A DNA stretch of 64,000 nt from Sphingomonas sp. Lineage in GTDB: Bacteria; Pseudomonadota; Alphaproteobacteria; Sphingomonadales; Sphingomonadaceae. Where the stretch lies: NCBI RefSeq assembly GCF_019635515.1, contig NZ_JAHBZI010000002.1, positions 599,664 through 663,663 of the forward strand, in the 5' to 3' direction. Every line of letters begins with the position of its first letter. Position 1 is the first letter of the stretch. A program made the position numbers and the translations under genes. Of the stretch, positions 15,640-23,074 are shown in pieces. Below the pieces are notes generated by a model, which saw only the letters and a program-made list of their open reading frames with translations, was not told where the DNA came from and searched no databases.

Positions 15640-16166
15640 GTGCGATCATCGCCTCGACTGTGCCCGGTCCGGCTGTCCCCGCCCGGGCAGAAGCCTCTCC
15701 CCAAAAGGGGATAAGCACGGTCGAATTGACCTGGGTCGAGCAGGCAACCGAGCGCTGGATTCGCTTCGGCGCGCCGCTTCTCGACCAGATTCTCGACCGA
15801 CGGCGCCGCCTGCTTTCGTTCGCTGCGAACAGCGTGTTCGCCTTCGTTCGCTGGGCATCGAACGACTATGGCACGATCCTCTCCCGGCTCGATATCGTCC
15901 GCGCCGTCGCCCCCGGCGACGCCTATACGACGCTTCCCTGCGTCGCACCCGGCGGCGAGCTGCTGCTTCATCTCCACGGCTGGCCGAAGGTCCGCGCCGG
16001 TCTCGCGCTGATCGATCGCGTCGAGGATCTGGGCGTCGATCCTTGCGCGGTTGCACCCGACTATTGGCGCCATGCCCATAACCGGCTGATCGCCGGCTAT
16101 GCTCCGCGCGCCTATTCGCTGGCGCGTCATCGCGCGTGGCTGTTGCGCCGCGAGATTGGCGCATGA
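15636..16166 (+). CDS. DUF2840 family protein
   Basis: 176 residues, start overlapping the previous stop (ATGA). The whole chain fits DUF2840: VELTWVEQATERWIRFGAP, the SVFAFVRWASNDYGT strand, and the C-terminal YWRHAHNRLIAGYAPRAYSLARHRAWLLRR block. The family occurs almost only between rdfS-like and traF-like genes in alphaproteobacterial ICEs and has no known activity. Soluble, no signal peptide. Stop overlaps the start of the peptidase gene by the same ATGA arrangement. Confidence 0.85.
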   Translation: MSAIIASTVPGPAVPARAEASPQKGISTVELTWVEQATERWIRFGAPLLDQILDRRRRLLSFAANSVFAFVRWASNDYGTILSRLDIVRAVAPGDAYTTLPCVAPGGELLLHLHGWPKVRAGLALIDRVEDLGVDPCAVAPDYWRHAHNRLIAGYAPRAYSLARHRAWLLRREIGA

Positions 16167-16759
16167 GGCGCTTCGGTATCCTGCTCACCGGCTATTGCGC
16201 GATCGGCGCGCTGGTCATCCCGGCGTTCCTCAAGCCCATCCCGCGCCTGGTCTGGAATGCCAGCGCCAGCGTGCCGGTCGGCCTCTATGCGGCGCGACCC
16301 GCCGGCAGCGTGAAGCGCGGCGATCTGGTTGCGGCGCAAGCGCCTGCTCCGATCGCCCAGCTCATGGCGGCGCGGGGCTATCTGCCGCTCCGCGTGCCGA
16401 TGCTCAAGCACGTCCTGGGCGTCGCCGGGCAGACCGTATGCCGTACCGGCCTTGTTGTCACAATCGACGGCACGCGCGTCTCGGAGGCCCGAACGCACGA
16501 TCGGATGGGGCGACTGCTCCCATCCTGGAGCGGGTGCCGGACGCTCCGCTCCGGCGAAGTTTTCCTGCTCAATCCCGCGTCTCCCGACAGCTTTGACGGG
16601 CGATATTTCGGCCCGGTTCCCGCGCGCGGAATCGTCGCGGTGCTCGCACCCCTTTGGCTTCCGGACGGCGGCGCCGTCGCCCCGGCAAGCGCGCCCTCCG
16701 GGCGCGAACCTTCCCCCGAACCAAAGGCCCAAGGAGTTTCCCATGATCAACATCGGTGA
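16163..16759 (+). CDS. traF: TraF-like S26 family signal peptidase
   Basis: 198 residues from the ATG at 16163, coupled to DUF2840. One N-terminal membrane segment (residues 5-22) is followed by the S26 catalytic serine in NASASVPVGLY (S36) and the general base Lys82 in KHVLGVAGQ. TraF of RP4-type systems processes and cyclises the TrbC pilin; a trbC gene is present at 37599, so a substrate exists in this element. Later conserved blocks include GEVFLLN and DSFDGRYFGPVP. The C-terminal 25 residues are a disordered Pro/Ser/Glu tail that overlaps the DUF736 start. Confidence 0.88.
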   Translation: MRRFGILLTGYCAIGALVIPAFLKPIPRLVWNASASVPVGLYAARPAGSVKRGDLVAAQAPAPIAQLMAARGYLPLRVPMLKHVLGVAGQTVCRTGLVVTIDGTRVSEARTHDRMGRLLPSWSGCRTLRSGEVFLLNPASPDSFDGRYFGPVPARGIVAVLAPLWLPDGGAVAPASAPSGREPSPEPKAQGVSHDQHR

Positions 16760-17087
16760 ATTCAACGAGCGTGGCGACGGCTTTGCCGGGCGCCTCGAAA
16801 CTTTCGCGATCGGAGCTGCCCTGACCATCGTTCCCGCGCAGCGGAGCGATGCGCGCAATGCGCCCGATTACCGCGTCCATGTCGGCGAAAATGGCGATGG
16901 GCCGGAGGTCGGCGCTGGCTGGAAACGGACCGGCGAGAAGGCCGGAGCCTATATCGCGATCGTCATCGACGATCCCGTTTTCCCCCGCCCGATCCGCGCC
17001 AACCTCTTCCGACCGGCGGTCGAGGGCCAGCCGCACCTGCTCTTCTGGCAGCGCAACCAGCGCCGCCGCGAGACCGAGCAGCAGTGA
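16743..17087 (+). CDS. DUF736 family protein (copy 2)
   Basis: 114 residues, starting inside the end of traF with a strong aaggag site six bases upstream. The family pattern is complete: MINIGEFNERGDGFAGRL, a TIVPAQRS strand, YRVHVGE...EVGAGW, AYIAIVIDDPVFPRPIRANLF and LLFWQR. It is diverged from copy 1 at 13992. Being inside the relaxase operon, it may assist DNA processing, but no function is established. Stop overlaps the transglycosylase start (ATGA). Confidence 0.85.
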   Translation: MINIGEFNERGDGFAGRLETFAIGAALTIVPAQRSDARNAPDYRVHVGENGDGPEVGAGWKRTGEKAGAYIAIVIDDPVFPRPIRANLFRPAVEGQPHLLFWQRNQRRRETEQQ

Positions 17088-17794
17088 TGAACCACGCGAT
17101 CGGCCATCGAATTGTCGGCCTGGCGCTCGTGGTGGCGGGTCTTTGCGCGCCGCTGGCGAGCGCGCACGCCGCCATCATCGCGGTGCCGTGCAAACCAGCC
17201 ATGGTGCTCGATGAGCCGATCGCACGCGCCGCCCAGCGCTTCGCCATTCCGGACACGCTCATCCGTGCCGTGATCGTCGTGGAGAGCGGTGGGGTGGTCT
17301 ACGCAGTATCGCCGAAAGGGGCGATGGGGCTGATGCAGCTGATGCCCGGAACATGGGCTGATCTGCGACGACGGTACGATTTGGGCGGCGATCCTTTCGA
17401 TCCCTGCGACAACATCTTTGCCGGTACCGCATACCTTCGCGAGCTGCTCGACCGGTATGGCGATCCAGGGTTTCTGGCCGCCTATAATGCGGGGCCGGGG
17501 CGGTACAAAGCCTATCTTGCGGGCCGTCCTTTGCCCGCCGAAACCGTCGCCTATGTCGCCCGTTTGTCGGGCCGGTTGATGGACGGCGGTGCCTCTGCAA
17601 AGCGCCGTACCTTGCCCGATCCCGAGGCCTGGCGTGGCGGCGAACTGTTCGTTCGCTCACCTTTAACAGAGGTCGACGAACCCGCGCGTTCGGGCGGATC
17701 TTCGTCTTCCGAACCTCAGACCAAGCCCGACTCTCGCCCGTCAGAGGCCGCTCGAGACACCGTGTTCGTGCGTCGGACGGGCGTTCCCAAATGA
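17084..17794 (+). CDS. Lytic transglycosylase (conjugation associated)
   Basis: 236 residues. A signal peptide (residues 1-30, ending AHA-A) is followed by an SLT domain: catalytic Glu67 in VVESGG, SPKGAMGLMQLMPGTW, the GTAYLRELLDRYGD helix and AYNAGPGRY. It would cut peptidoglycan locally so that the transfer apparatus can cross the wall, like VirB1 or TrbN. The C-terminal 60 residues are Ser/Pro rich and likely disordered. Last gene of the coupled cluster that began at 15364; a 247-bp gap then precedes the relaxase. Confidence 0.88.
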   Translation: MMNHAIGHRIVGLALVVAGLCAPLASAHAAIIAVPCKPAMVLDEPIARAAQRFAIPDTLIRAVIVVESGGVVYAVSPKGAMGLMQLMPGTWADLRRRYDLGGDPFDPCDNIFAGTAYLRELLDRYGDPGFLAAYNAGPGRYKAYLAGRPLPAETVAYVARLSGRLMDGGASAKRRTLPDPEAWRGGELFVRSPLTEVDEPARSGGSSSSEPQTKPDSRPSEAARDTVFVRRTGVPK

Positions 17795-18041
17795 TGGGTC
17801 TGGCGGTCCCAGAATGGCCCATTCGCTTCAGGAAGGACGGAAGCGAAAGCAGGCTGTGGGAGCTGCAGGGGGGAGGGTGTGGGGGATGGCGAGATAAAAG
17901 CGCCGCCGTCGGTGCGGGCGCATGTGGTTGTTCCGATTGCGGAATTTGCGCCGTCTGTCCCCACACCCTGCCGTCGCCTGACCGATTTTATCTTGGAAAT
18001 TCAATACCTCGGGCGCTGGCAGCGTCGCCGGAAGCACGCCA
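17795..18041. other. Candidate origin of transfer (oriT) region
   Basis: A non-coding stretch directly upstream of the relaxase gene, where oriT often lies. It has an 11-bp inverted repeat (agggtgtgggg 17874-17884, ccccacaccct 17959-17969) with a smaller hairpin ttccg-attg-cggaa (17931-17944) inside it, next to strongly strand-biased G-rich and C-rich tracts. No nic site can be assigned from sequence alone. Confidence 0.4.
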
Positions 18042-19784
18042 ATGACCGCTGGCGACGATGATCTTCGGGTGCGACCCGGAAAGGGGCGAAGCCGGGGGTC
18101 GGGGAGCGTCAAGCCGCTGAGCCTGGCCGCGCAGGTCAAGCGCGCTGCGGCCCGCGCCGGGTTCGCCCGACGACCAGGCCGGCGCGCTGGTGGAACCGGG
18201 CGGCTGGGGCGTGGCCGTGGCGCCGCGCTTTCGGGCCGGCGCTCGGCGACGTCGCGGCGGGTGATCGTCAAGGCCAGGATCGTCCGGCATTCGGGGCCGA
18301 AATTTCGAGCGGCGCCGCTTGCCCGGCACATCGCCTATCTCGAACGTGACGGCGTGACCCGTGATGGGCGCGACGCATCGTTGTTCGATGCCAGATCCGA
18401 CCGGGCGAGCGGTGACGCGTTCGCTGGCCGCTGCGCAGACGACCGGCATCATTTCCGCTTCATCGTGTCGCCCGAGGATGCCGGCGAACTCGCGGACCTG
18501 AAGACCTTCACCCGCGAGCTGATGGGCGACATGTCGAAAGATCTCGGCACGCGGCTCGACTGGGTCGCGGTCGATCACTGGAATACCGACAATCCGCACG
18601 TCCATATCCTGGTCCGCGGCGTCGCTGAGGACGGCGCCGACCTCGTCATCGATCGCGGCTATATATCGCATGGCCTGCGCGACCGCGCGGAGGCGCGCGT
18701 CACCTTGGAGCTGGGGCCTCGTACCGAGCAGGAGATCCAGCGCGCGCTCGACCGCGAAGTCGAAGCCGACCGATGGACGAGCCTCGACAATGGCCTGCAA
18801 TCGCGCGTGGGCGAGGACGGCATCGTCGATCTCCGGCCCTTACCGGCCGGCGCGCCCGACCGCCGCACGCTGTTGTTCGCCGGTCGCGCGCAGAAGCTCG
18901 AGCGGCTTGGTCTAGCGACACCGGCAGGACCGGCTCGCTGGACCCTCAGGCCCGATATCGAGTCTCGGCTTCGCGAACTTGGCGACCGCGGCGACATCAT
19001 CAAGTCGATGCACCGCGCGATGCGGGATGCAGGGCACGCGATCCACGAAGGGCGCCTGGCCATCCATCCTCCCGGTACGCCGCAAGCCGTGACCGGGCGC
19101 CTGGTCGCCCGAGGCCTGCAGGATGAGTTGACCGGCACCGCCTATGCGATCGTCGATGGGGTCGATGGCCGCCACCACCACTTGCGGTTCGGGGATCTCG
19201 AGCTGACCGGCGACGCTCCCGTCGGAGCGATCGTCGAGCTGCGGGGCTGGCAGGACCGTAACGGCGTCCAGCGCAGCGCGCTCGCGGTGCGCAGCGATCT
19301 TCCGATCGAGAGCCAGGTGACCGCGCGGGGTGCGACCTGGCTCGACCGGCAGCTATTGGCGCGCGACACCGCGCAAGCCAGCGTCGGGTTCGGGGCTGAG
19401 GTTCGCGAGGCGATGGCGGCCCGCGAGGATCACCTCGTTGCCGAGGGGCTGGCGACCCGCACGGGCAAACGTGTCACGCTCGCCCCGAACCTGATCGACA
19501 CACTGCGCTCGGCCGACTTGCGCGAGGCGTCCGCACGGATCGCCGCGCGGACCGGGCTCACACCCTATCAAAATACGCCCGGCTCGACGATCGCCGGCAC
19601 CTATCGTGAGCGGGTCACGCTCGCCTCGGGCCGCTTTGCGATGATCGACGACGGGCTCGGCTTTCAGCTCGTTCCCTGGCGCCCGGCGCTCGATCGGCAG
19701 CTTGGGGCCACCATCACCGGCACGATGGCTCCCGGTGGCGGCATCGACTGGACCTTCGGCCGCAGCCGCGGCCTCGGCATCTAG
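18042..19784 (+). CDS. Relaxase/mobilization nuclease with DUF3363
   Basis: 580 residues. The N-terminal 75 residues are basic and disordered. Then comes a VirD2-like MOB relaxase domain: Tyr99 in RHIAYLERDG as probable nicking tyrosine, DRHHFRFIVSPED (134-146) and NPHVHILVRG (184-193) providing the metal-binding histidines. The C-terminal half is DUF3363, including TGRLVARGLQDELTGTAYAIVDG. This is the RlxS type of ICEMlSym, also used by many sphingomonad ICEs. It cuts oriT, stays bound to the 5' end and is passed to TraG. Full length, no frameshift. Twelve bases separate its stop from traG. Confidence 0.92.
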   Translation: MTAGDDDLRVRPGKGRSRGSGSVKPLSLAAQVKRAAARAGFARRPGRRAGGTGRLGRGRGAALSGRRSATSRRVIVKARIVRHSGPKFRAAPLARHIAYLERDGVTRDGRDASLFDARSDRASGDAFAGRCADDRHHFRFIVSPEDAGELADLKTFTRELMGDMSKDLGTRLDWVAVDHWNTDNPHVHILVRGVAEDGADLVIDRGYISHGLRDRAEARVTLELGPRTEQEIQRALDREVEADRWTSLDNGLQSRVGEDGIVDLRPLPAGAPDRRTLLFAGRAQKLERLGLATPAGPARWTLRPDIESRLRELGDRGDIIKSMHRAMRDAGHAIHEGRLAIHPPGTPQAVTGRLVARGLQDELTGTAYAIVDGVDGRHHHLRFGDLELTGDAPVGAIVELRGWQDRNGVQRSALAVRSDLPIESQVTARGATWLDRQLLARDTAQASVGFGAEVREAMAAREDHLVAEGLATRTGKRVTLAPNLIDTLRSADLREASARIAARTGLTPYQNTPGSTIAGTYRERVTLASGRFAMIDDGLGFQLVPWRPALDRQLGATITGTMAPGGGIDWTFGRSRGLGI

Positions 19785-19796
19785 AAAGGCATTCCC

Positions 19797-21770
19797 ATGC
19801 AATCCTCGAAGATCCTCTGGGGGCAGGTCATCATCGTGTTGTTGATCGTGCTCGGCGCGGTCTGGGGTGCGACACAATGGACCGCCCAGGCGCTCGGCTA
19901 TCAGAGCGAGCTTGGACCGCCCTGGTTCTGGGTTGCGGGCTACCCCGTCTATCCGCCGCCCGCCTTCTTCTGGTGGTGGTTCAGCTTCGACGCCTATGCG
20001 CCCGAAATCTTCGTGAAAGGTGCGTACGTCGCAGCCTCCGGCGGGATCGCCGCGGTCGTGGTCGCGGTCGGCATGTCGGTCTGGCGCGCACGCGAACGAA
20101 AACATGCCGAGACCTATGGCTCTGCACGCTGGGCCACGCGCCGCGAGGTCGAGGCTGGCGGGCTGCTCGGCGACGACGGGGTGGTGCTCGGCCGGCTCGA
20201 TGACGCCTATCTTCGCCATGATGGCCCTGAGCATGTGCTGTGCTTCGCACCGACGCGGTCGGGCAAGGGTGTCGGTCTCGTCATCCCCTCGCTGCTGACC
20301 TGGGCTGGTTCGGCGATCGTCCACGACATCAAGGGCGAGAACTGGACGCTGACCGCGGGCTTCCGCGCGCGGATCGGACGAGTGCTGCTGTTCGACCCGA
20401 CCAATGCGGCCTCTGCCGGCTACAATCCGCTGCTCGAGGTGCGCAAGGGCGAATGGGAGGTTCGCGACGTCCAGAATGTCGCCGACGTGCTGGTCGATCC
20501 CGAGGGCTCGCTCGAGCGGCGCAACCATTGGGAAAAGACCAGCCACGCGCTGCTGGTCGGCGCGATCCTCCACGTTCTCTATGCCGAGCCCGACAAGACG
20601 CTCGCCGGTGTCGCCGCTTTCCTCTCCGATCCGAGGCGGCCGATCGAAGCAACGCTCGCTGCGATGATGTCGACCCGTCATTTGGGCGAAGCCGGTGTCC
20701 ATCCCGTGGTCGCCTCTGCCGCGCGCGAACTGCTCAACAAATCCGAGAATGAGCGCTCGGGCGTGCTGTCGACCGCCATGTCGTTCCTGGGCCTCTATCG
20801 CGATCCGGTCATCGCCCAGGTCACCAGCCGTTCCGAATGGCGGATCGCCGACCTCGTCGAGGGCGAACGGCCGGCGACGCTTTACCTCGTCGTTCCCCCT
20901 TCCGACATCAGCCGGACCAAGCCGCTGATCCGGCTCCTGCTCAACCAGATCGGCCGGCGGCTGACCGAGGAGCTCAAGCCCAGCGCCGAACGCCACAAGG
21001 TACTGCTGATGCTCGACGAGTTCCCGGCGCTCGGCCGGCTCGACTTCTTCGAGTCCGCGCTGGCGTTCATGGCCGGCTATGGATTGAAGGCGTTCTTGAT
21101 CGCCCAGTCGCTCAACCAGATCGAGAAGGCTTACGGCCCCAACAATGCGATCCTCGACAACTGCCATGTCCGGGTGAGCTTCGCGGCCAATGACGAGCGC
21201 ACCGCCAAGCGAATCTCGGATGCGCTCGGCACCGCGACCGAGATGCGGGCGATGAAGAATTATGCGGGCCATCGGCTTTCGCCCTGGCTCGGTCATCTCA
21301 TGGTCTCGCGCACCGAAACTGCGCGCGCGTTGCTGACGCCGGGCGAGGTCATGCAGCTGCCGCCCGACGACGAGATCGTGATGGTGGCGGGCGTCCACCC
21401 GATCCGGGCGATGAAGGCGCGCTATTTCACCGACCGGCGGCTGACGAGCCGGGTGATCGACCCGCCTGCGCCAGGACCGGCGCGGACACCCCGGGCAAAC
21501 GACTGGTCGGCGCTCCCAATCCCGGATCGCGCGCAGCCCATCGACACAGCGGTGCAAGGCGATGATGATTCCGCGAATGGCGGCATCCGCCGTGAGCCCG
21601 AGCTGCCCGAAGAACAGGATATCGTGCCCCGTCCGGCACCGCCGCCCGGCGAGTTCGAGTTCGATGACAGTGCCACCGAGGATGCGACCGTCACGCGACG
21701 TCTGACCGACCGGATGCGCGGAACCGCGCGGCAGGCATCGCTCGATCCCAAGGACGGGATCGACCTATGA
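19797..21770 (+). CDS. traG: Conjugal transfer coupling protein TraG/VirD4
   Basis: 657 residues. N-terminal membrane segments at about 8-28 and 72-95, then a RecA-like ATPase with Walker A APTRSGKGVG (151-160) and Walker B VLLMLDEFPALG (near 405), plus the family block AFLIAQSLNQIEKAYGPNN. It couples the relaxase-DNA complex to the type IV channel. The last 80 residues are acidic and poorly ordered. It appears complete, in contrast to the truncated trb cluster. Stop overlaps the copG-like start. Confidence 0.95.
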   Translation: MQSSKILWGQVIIVLLIVLGAVWGATQWTAQALGYQSELGPPWFWVAGYPVYPPPAFFWWWFSFDAYAPEIFVKGAYVAASGGIAAVVVAVGMSVWRARERKHAETYGSARWATRREVEAGGLLGDDGVVLGRLDDAYLRHDGPEHVLCFAPTRSGKGVGLVIPSLLTWAGSAIVHDIKGENWTLTAGFRARIGRVLLFDPTNAASAGYNPLLEVRKGEWEVRDVQNVADVLVDPEGSLERRNHWEKTSHALLVGAILHVLYAEPDKTLAGVAAFLSDPRRPIEATLAAMMSTRHLGEAGVHPVVASAARELLNKSENERSGVLSTAMSFLGLYRDPVIAQVTSRSEWRIADLVEGERPATLYLVVPPSDISRTKPLIRLLLNQIGRRLTEELKPSAERHKVLLMLDEFPALGRLDFFESALAFMAGYGLKAFLIAQSLNQIEKAYGPNNAILDNCHVRVSFAANDERTAKRISDALGTATEMRAMKNYAGHRLSPWLGHLMVSRTETARALLTPGEVMQLPPDDEIVMVAGVHPIRAMKARYFTDRRLTSRVIDPPAPGPARTPRANDWSALPIPDRAQPIDTAVQGDDDSANGGIRREPELPEEQDIVPRPAPPPGEFEFDDSATEDATVTRRLTDRMRGTARQASLDPKDGIDL

Positions 21771-22222
21771 GTGCGCTTCGGATCAAGCACACCTTCCGGC
21801 TTCCGCCCGACCTGTCGGCGCAACTCGCCGACTATGCGGCGCGCAAGCGCGTGCCCCAGGCGCTGGTGGTCGAGACGGCGCTCTCCTCCTTCCTTTCGGG
21901 AGACAGCAGCGAGCATCTCGAGGGCGTACTGAGCCGGCGCCTCGACCGTCTATCCCGGCAGGCGGATCGGCTGACCTGGCATGTCGAGCTCGGCAACGAG
22001 ACGCTGGCCCTGTTCGTGCGGTTCTGGCTGATCAACAATCCGCCGCTTCCGGACACCGCGCTTGCCGCGGCCCAGGCCATGGGCAGGGAACGCTGGGAGC
22101 GGTTCGTCGAAACCCTCAACCGGCGCATGGAGTTCGGGCCGCGGCTGAGGAACGAGATTTCGGAGGATGTCGATGGGACCGGTGAACGAGGCTCGGCCGA
22201 TGCCGGCGAGCCGTCCGGCTGA
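21767..22222 (+). CDS. CopG-like ribbon-helix-helix protein of the tra-trb junction
   Basis: 151 residues coupled to traG by ATGA overlap. Residues 5-45 (IKHTFRLPPDLSAQLADYAARKRVPQALVVETAL) are a ribbon-helix-helix DNA-binding unit; a long helical segment with heptad-like Leu/Arg spacing (LEGVLSRRLDRLSRQADRL) follows. In related ICEs this gene sits directly between traG and trbB and likely regulates the transfer operon. Here trbB is 14.4 kb away because the metal cassette intervenes. Confidence 0.8.
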   Translation: MSALRIKHTFRLPPDLSAQLADYAARKRVPQALVVETALSSFLSGDSSEHLEGVLSRRLDRLSRQADRLTWHVELGNETLALFVRFWLINNPPLPDTALAAAQAMGRERWERFVETLNRRMEFGPRLRNEISEDVDGTGERGSADAGEPSG

Positions 22223-22598
22223 TGTGGTCCCGGATGCGACAGCGTGGCGCTTCTGCTGGCGGGTATGCTGTCGCCGGCGGCTCGGTCGCCGTCTGCCGAG
22301 GCCGGGTCCCCGGATCTCTAATCTGCTTGTCGATTTCACGATCAAGCTCTTCGCGCAGCGCCCGGCCCCAATGCCTGCGCCAGGGCCGTAGTGGTGAGGG
22401 TACCGCGAGACCGAGCTGGCCGGCTCTCCCGCGAATGGCATCCTGCGTCCGCTGCATCCGCCGGGCGATCGCGGCCGGGGGTTCGCGTGCGGCGATGAGC
22501 GCGCGCAATTGCGCATCCTCGTCTTCGGACCACTGCCGGCCGCCGTTCGCGCGCGCACGCGGGGGCGTGGGCCGATCTTCTCCGCCATCGCCGGTCAT
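22116..22598 (-). CDS. Myb/SANT-like short protein, 3' end uncertain
   Basis: 160 codons. Residues about 20-65 (GRQWSEDEDAQLRALIAAREPPAAIARRMQRTQDAIRGRAGQLGL) are a Myb/SANT-type DNA-binding helix set of the kind found in short proteobacterial proteins. Its start overlaps the stop of the SRPBCC gene by 4 bp, so it seems to be the last gene of the metal operon. The C-terminal 50 residues are low-complexity Arg/Pro/Ser, and the frame runs 107 bp into copG. The original end was probably lost where the cassette joins the transfer operon, within about 22225-22400. Confidence 0.55.
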   Translation of the reverse strand: MTGDGGEDRPTPPRARANGGRQWSEDEDAQLRALIAAREPPAAIARRMQRTQDAIRGRAGQLGLAVPSPLRPWRRHWGRALREELDREIDKQIRDPGTRPRQTATEPPATAYPPAEAPRCRIRDHISRTARRHRPSLVHRSHRHPPKSRSSAAARTPCAG

Positions 22599-23074
22599 CG
22601 GCGCTGCTTCCTGCCGTTACGGGCTGGTGGTTTGGCGGGCGATGGCTTCTTGCCCGCAAGCAGAGTGCGAAGCGCATCGTCGGCCTCACACATGCGGGCG
22701 TGGCTCGCTCGGCTCGGGCGGCCCCGAAACAGGAAGCCGACCATCCCCCGAAACTCGACGCGATGGTGCAGCCTGGTGCCGAGCGGATGCGGCGCCAGCT
22801 CGTAGCGTTCTACCTGCTCAAAGAAATGGCGGATCCCCATGGCCCACTCGAATGCGACATTGCGTTCAAGACGGGTGATCTTGCCCGGCGAATGCCGCTT
22901 GCGGCGGGTGCGCAGGTCGCTGGTGTACTCATAATCGATCTCCGCCCCGGCCTTGGCCTCGCCCGTCAGGCGGATGAACGGATGCCAAGTCTTGTAGCCG
23001 GGAAAGTCCGTCAGGATCCGCCAGACCTTAGCCGGCGGCGCGGCGACGGCGATCTCGTTCTCGACCGCGATCAC
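22595..23074 (-). CDS. SRPBCC (polyketide cyclase-like) protein
   Basis: 159 residues. MIAVENEIAVAAPPAKVWRILTDFPGYKTWHPF is the classic start of an SRPBCC/START-like fold; the middle YELAPHPLGTRLHHRVEFRG strand pair and the GRPSRASHARMCEADDALRTLL helix complete it. Such proteins bind hydrophobic ligands in a deep pocket; the ligand is unknown. The last 20 residues are Lys/Pro rich. It overlaps both neighbours by 4 bp (ATPase upstream, SANT-like gene downstream), so it is part of the metal operon, which is unusual company for this fold. Confidence 0.8.
   Translation of the reverse strand: MIAVENEIAVAAPPAKVWRILTDFPGYKTWHPFIRLTGEAKAGAEIDYEYTSDLRTRRKRHSPGKITRLERNVAFEWAMGIRHFFEQVERYELAPHPLGTRLHHRVEFRGMVGFLFRGRPSRASHARMCEADDALRTLLAGKKPSPAKPPARNGRKQRR

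Noticed and set aside
19353..21557. 734-codon minus-strand ORF over traG
   Set aside because: It mirrors the TraG frame; no family motif, and the plus-strand gene is certain.
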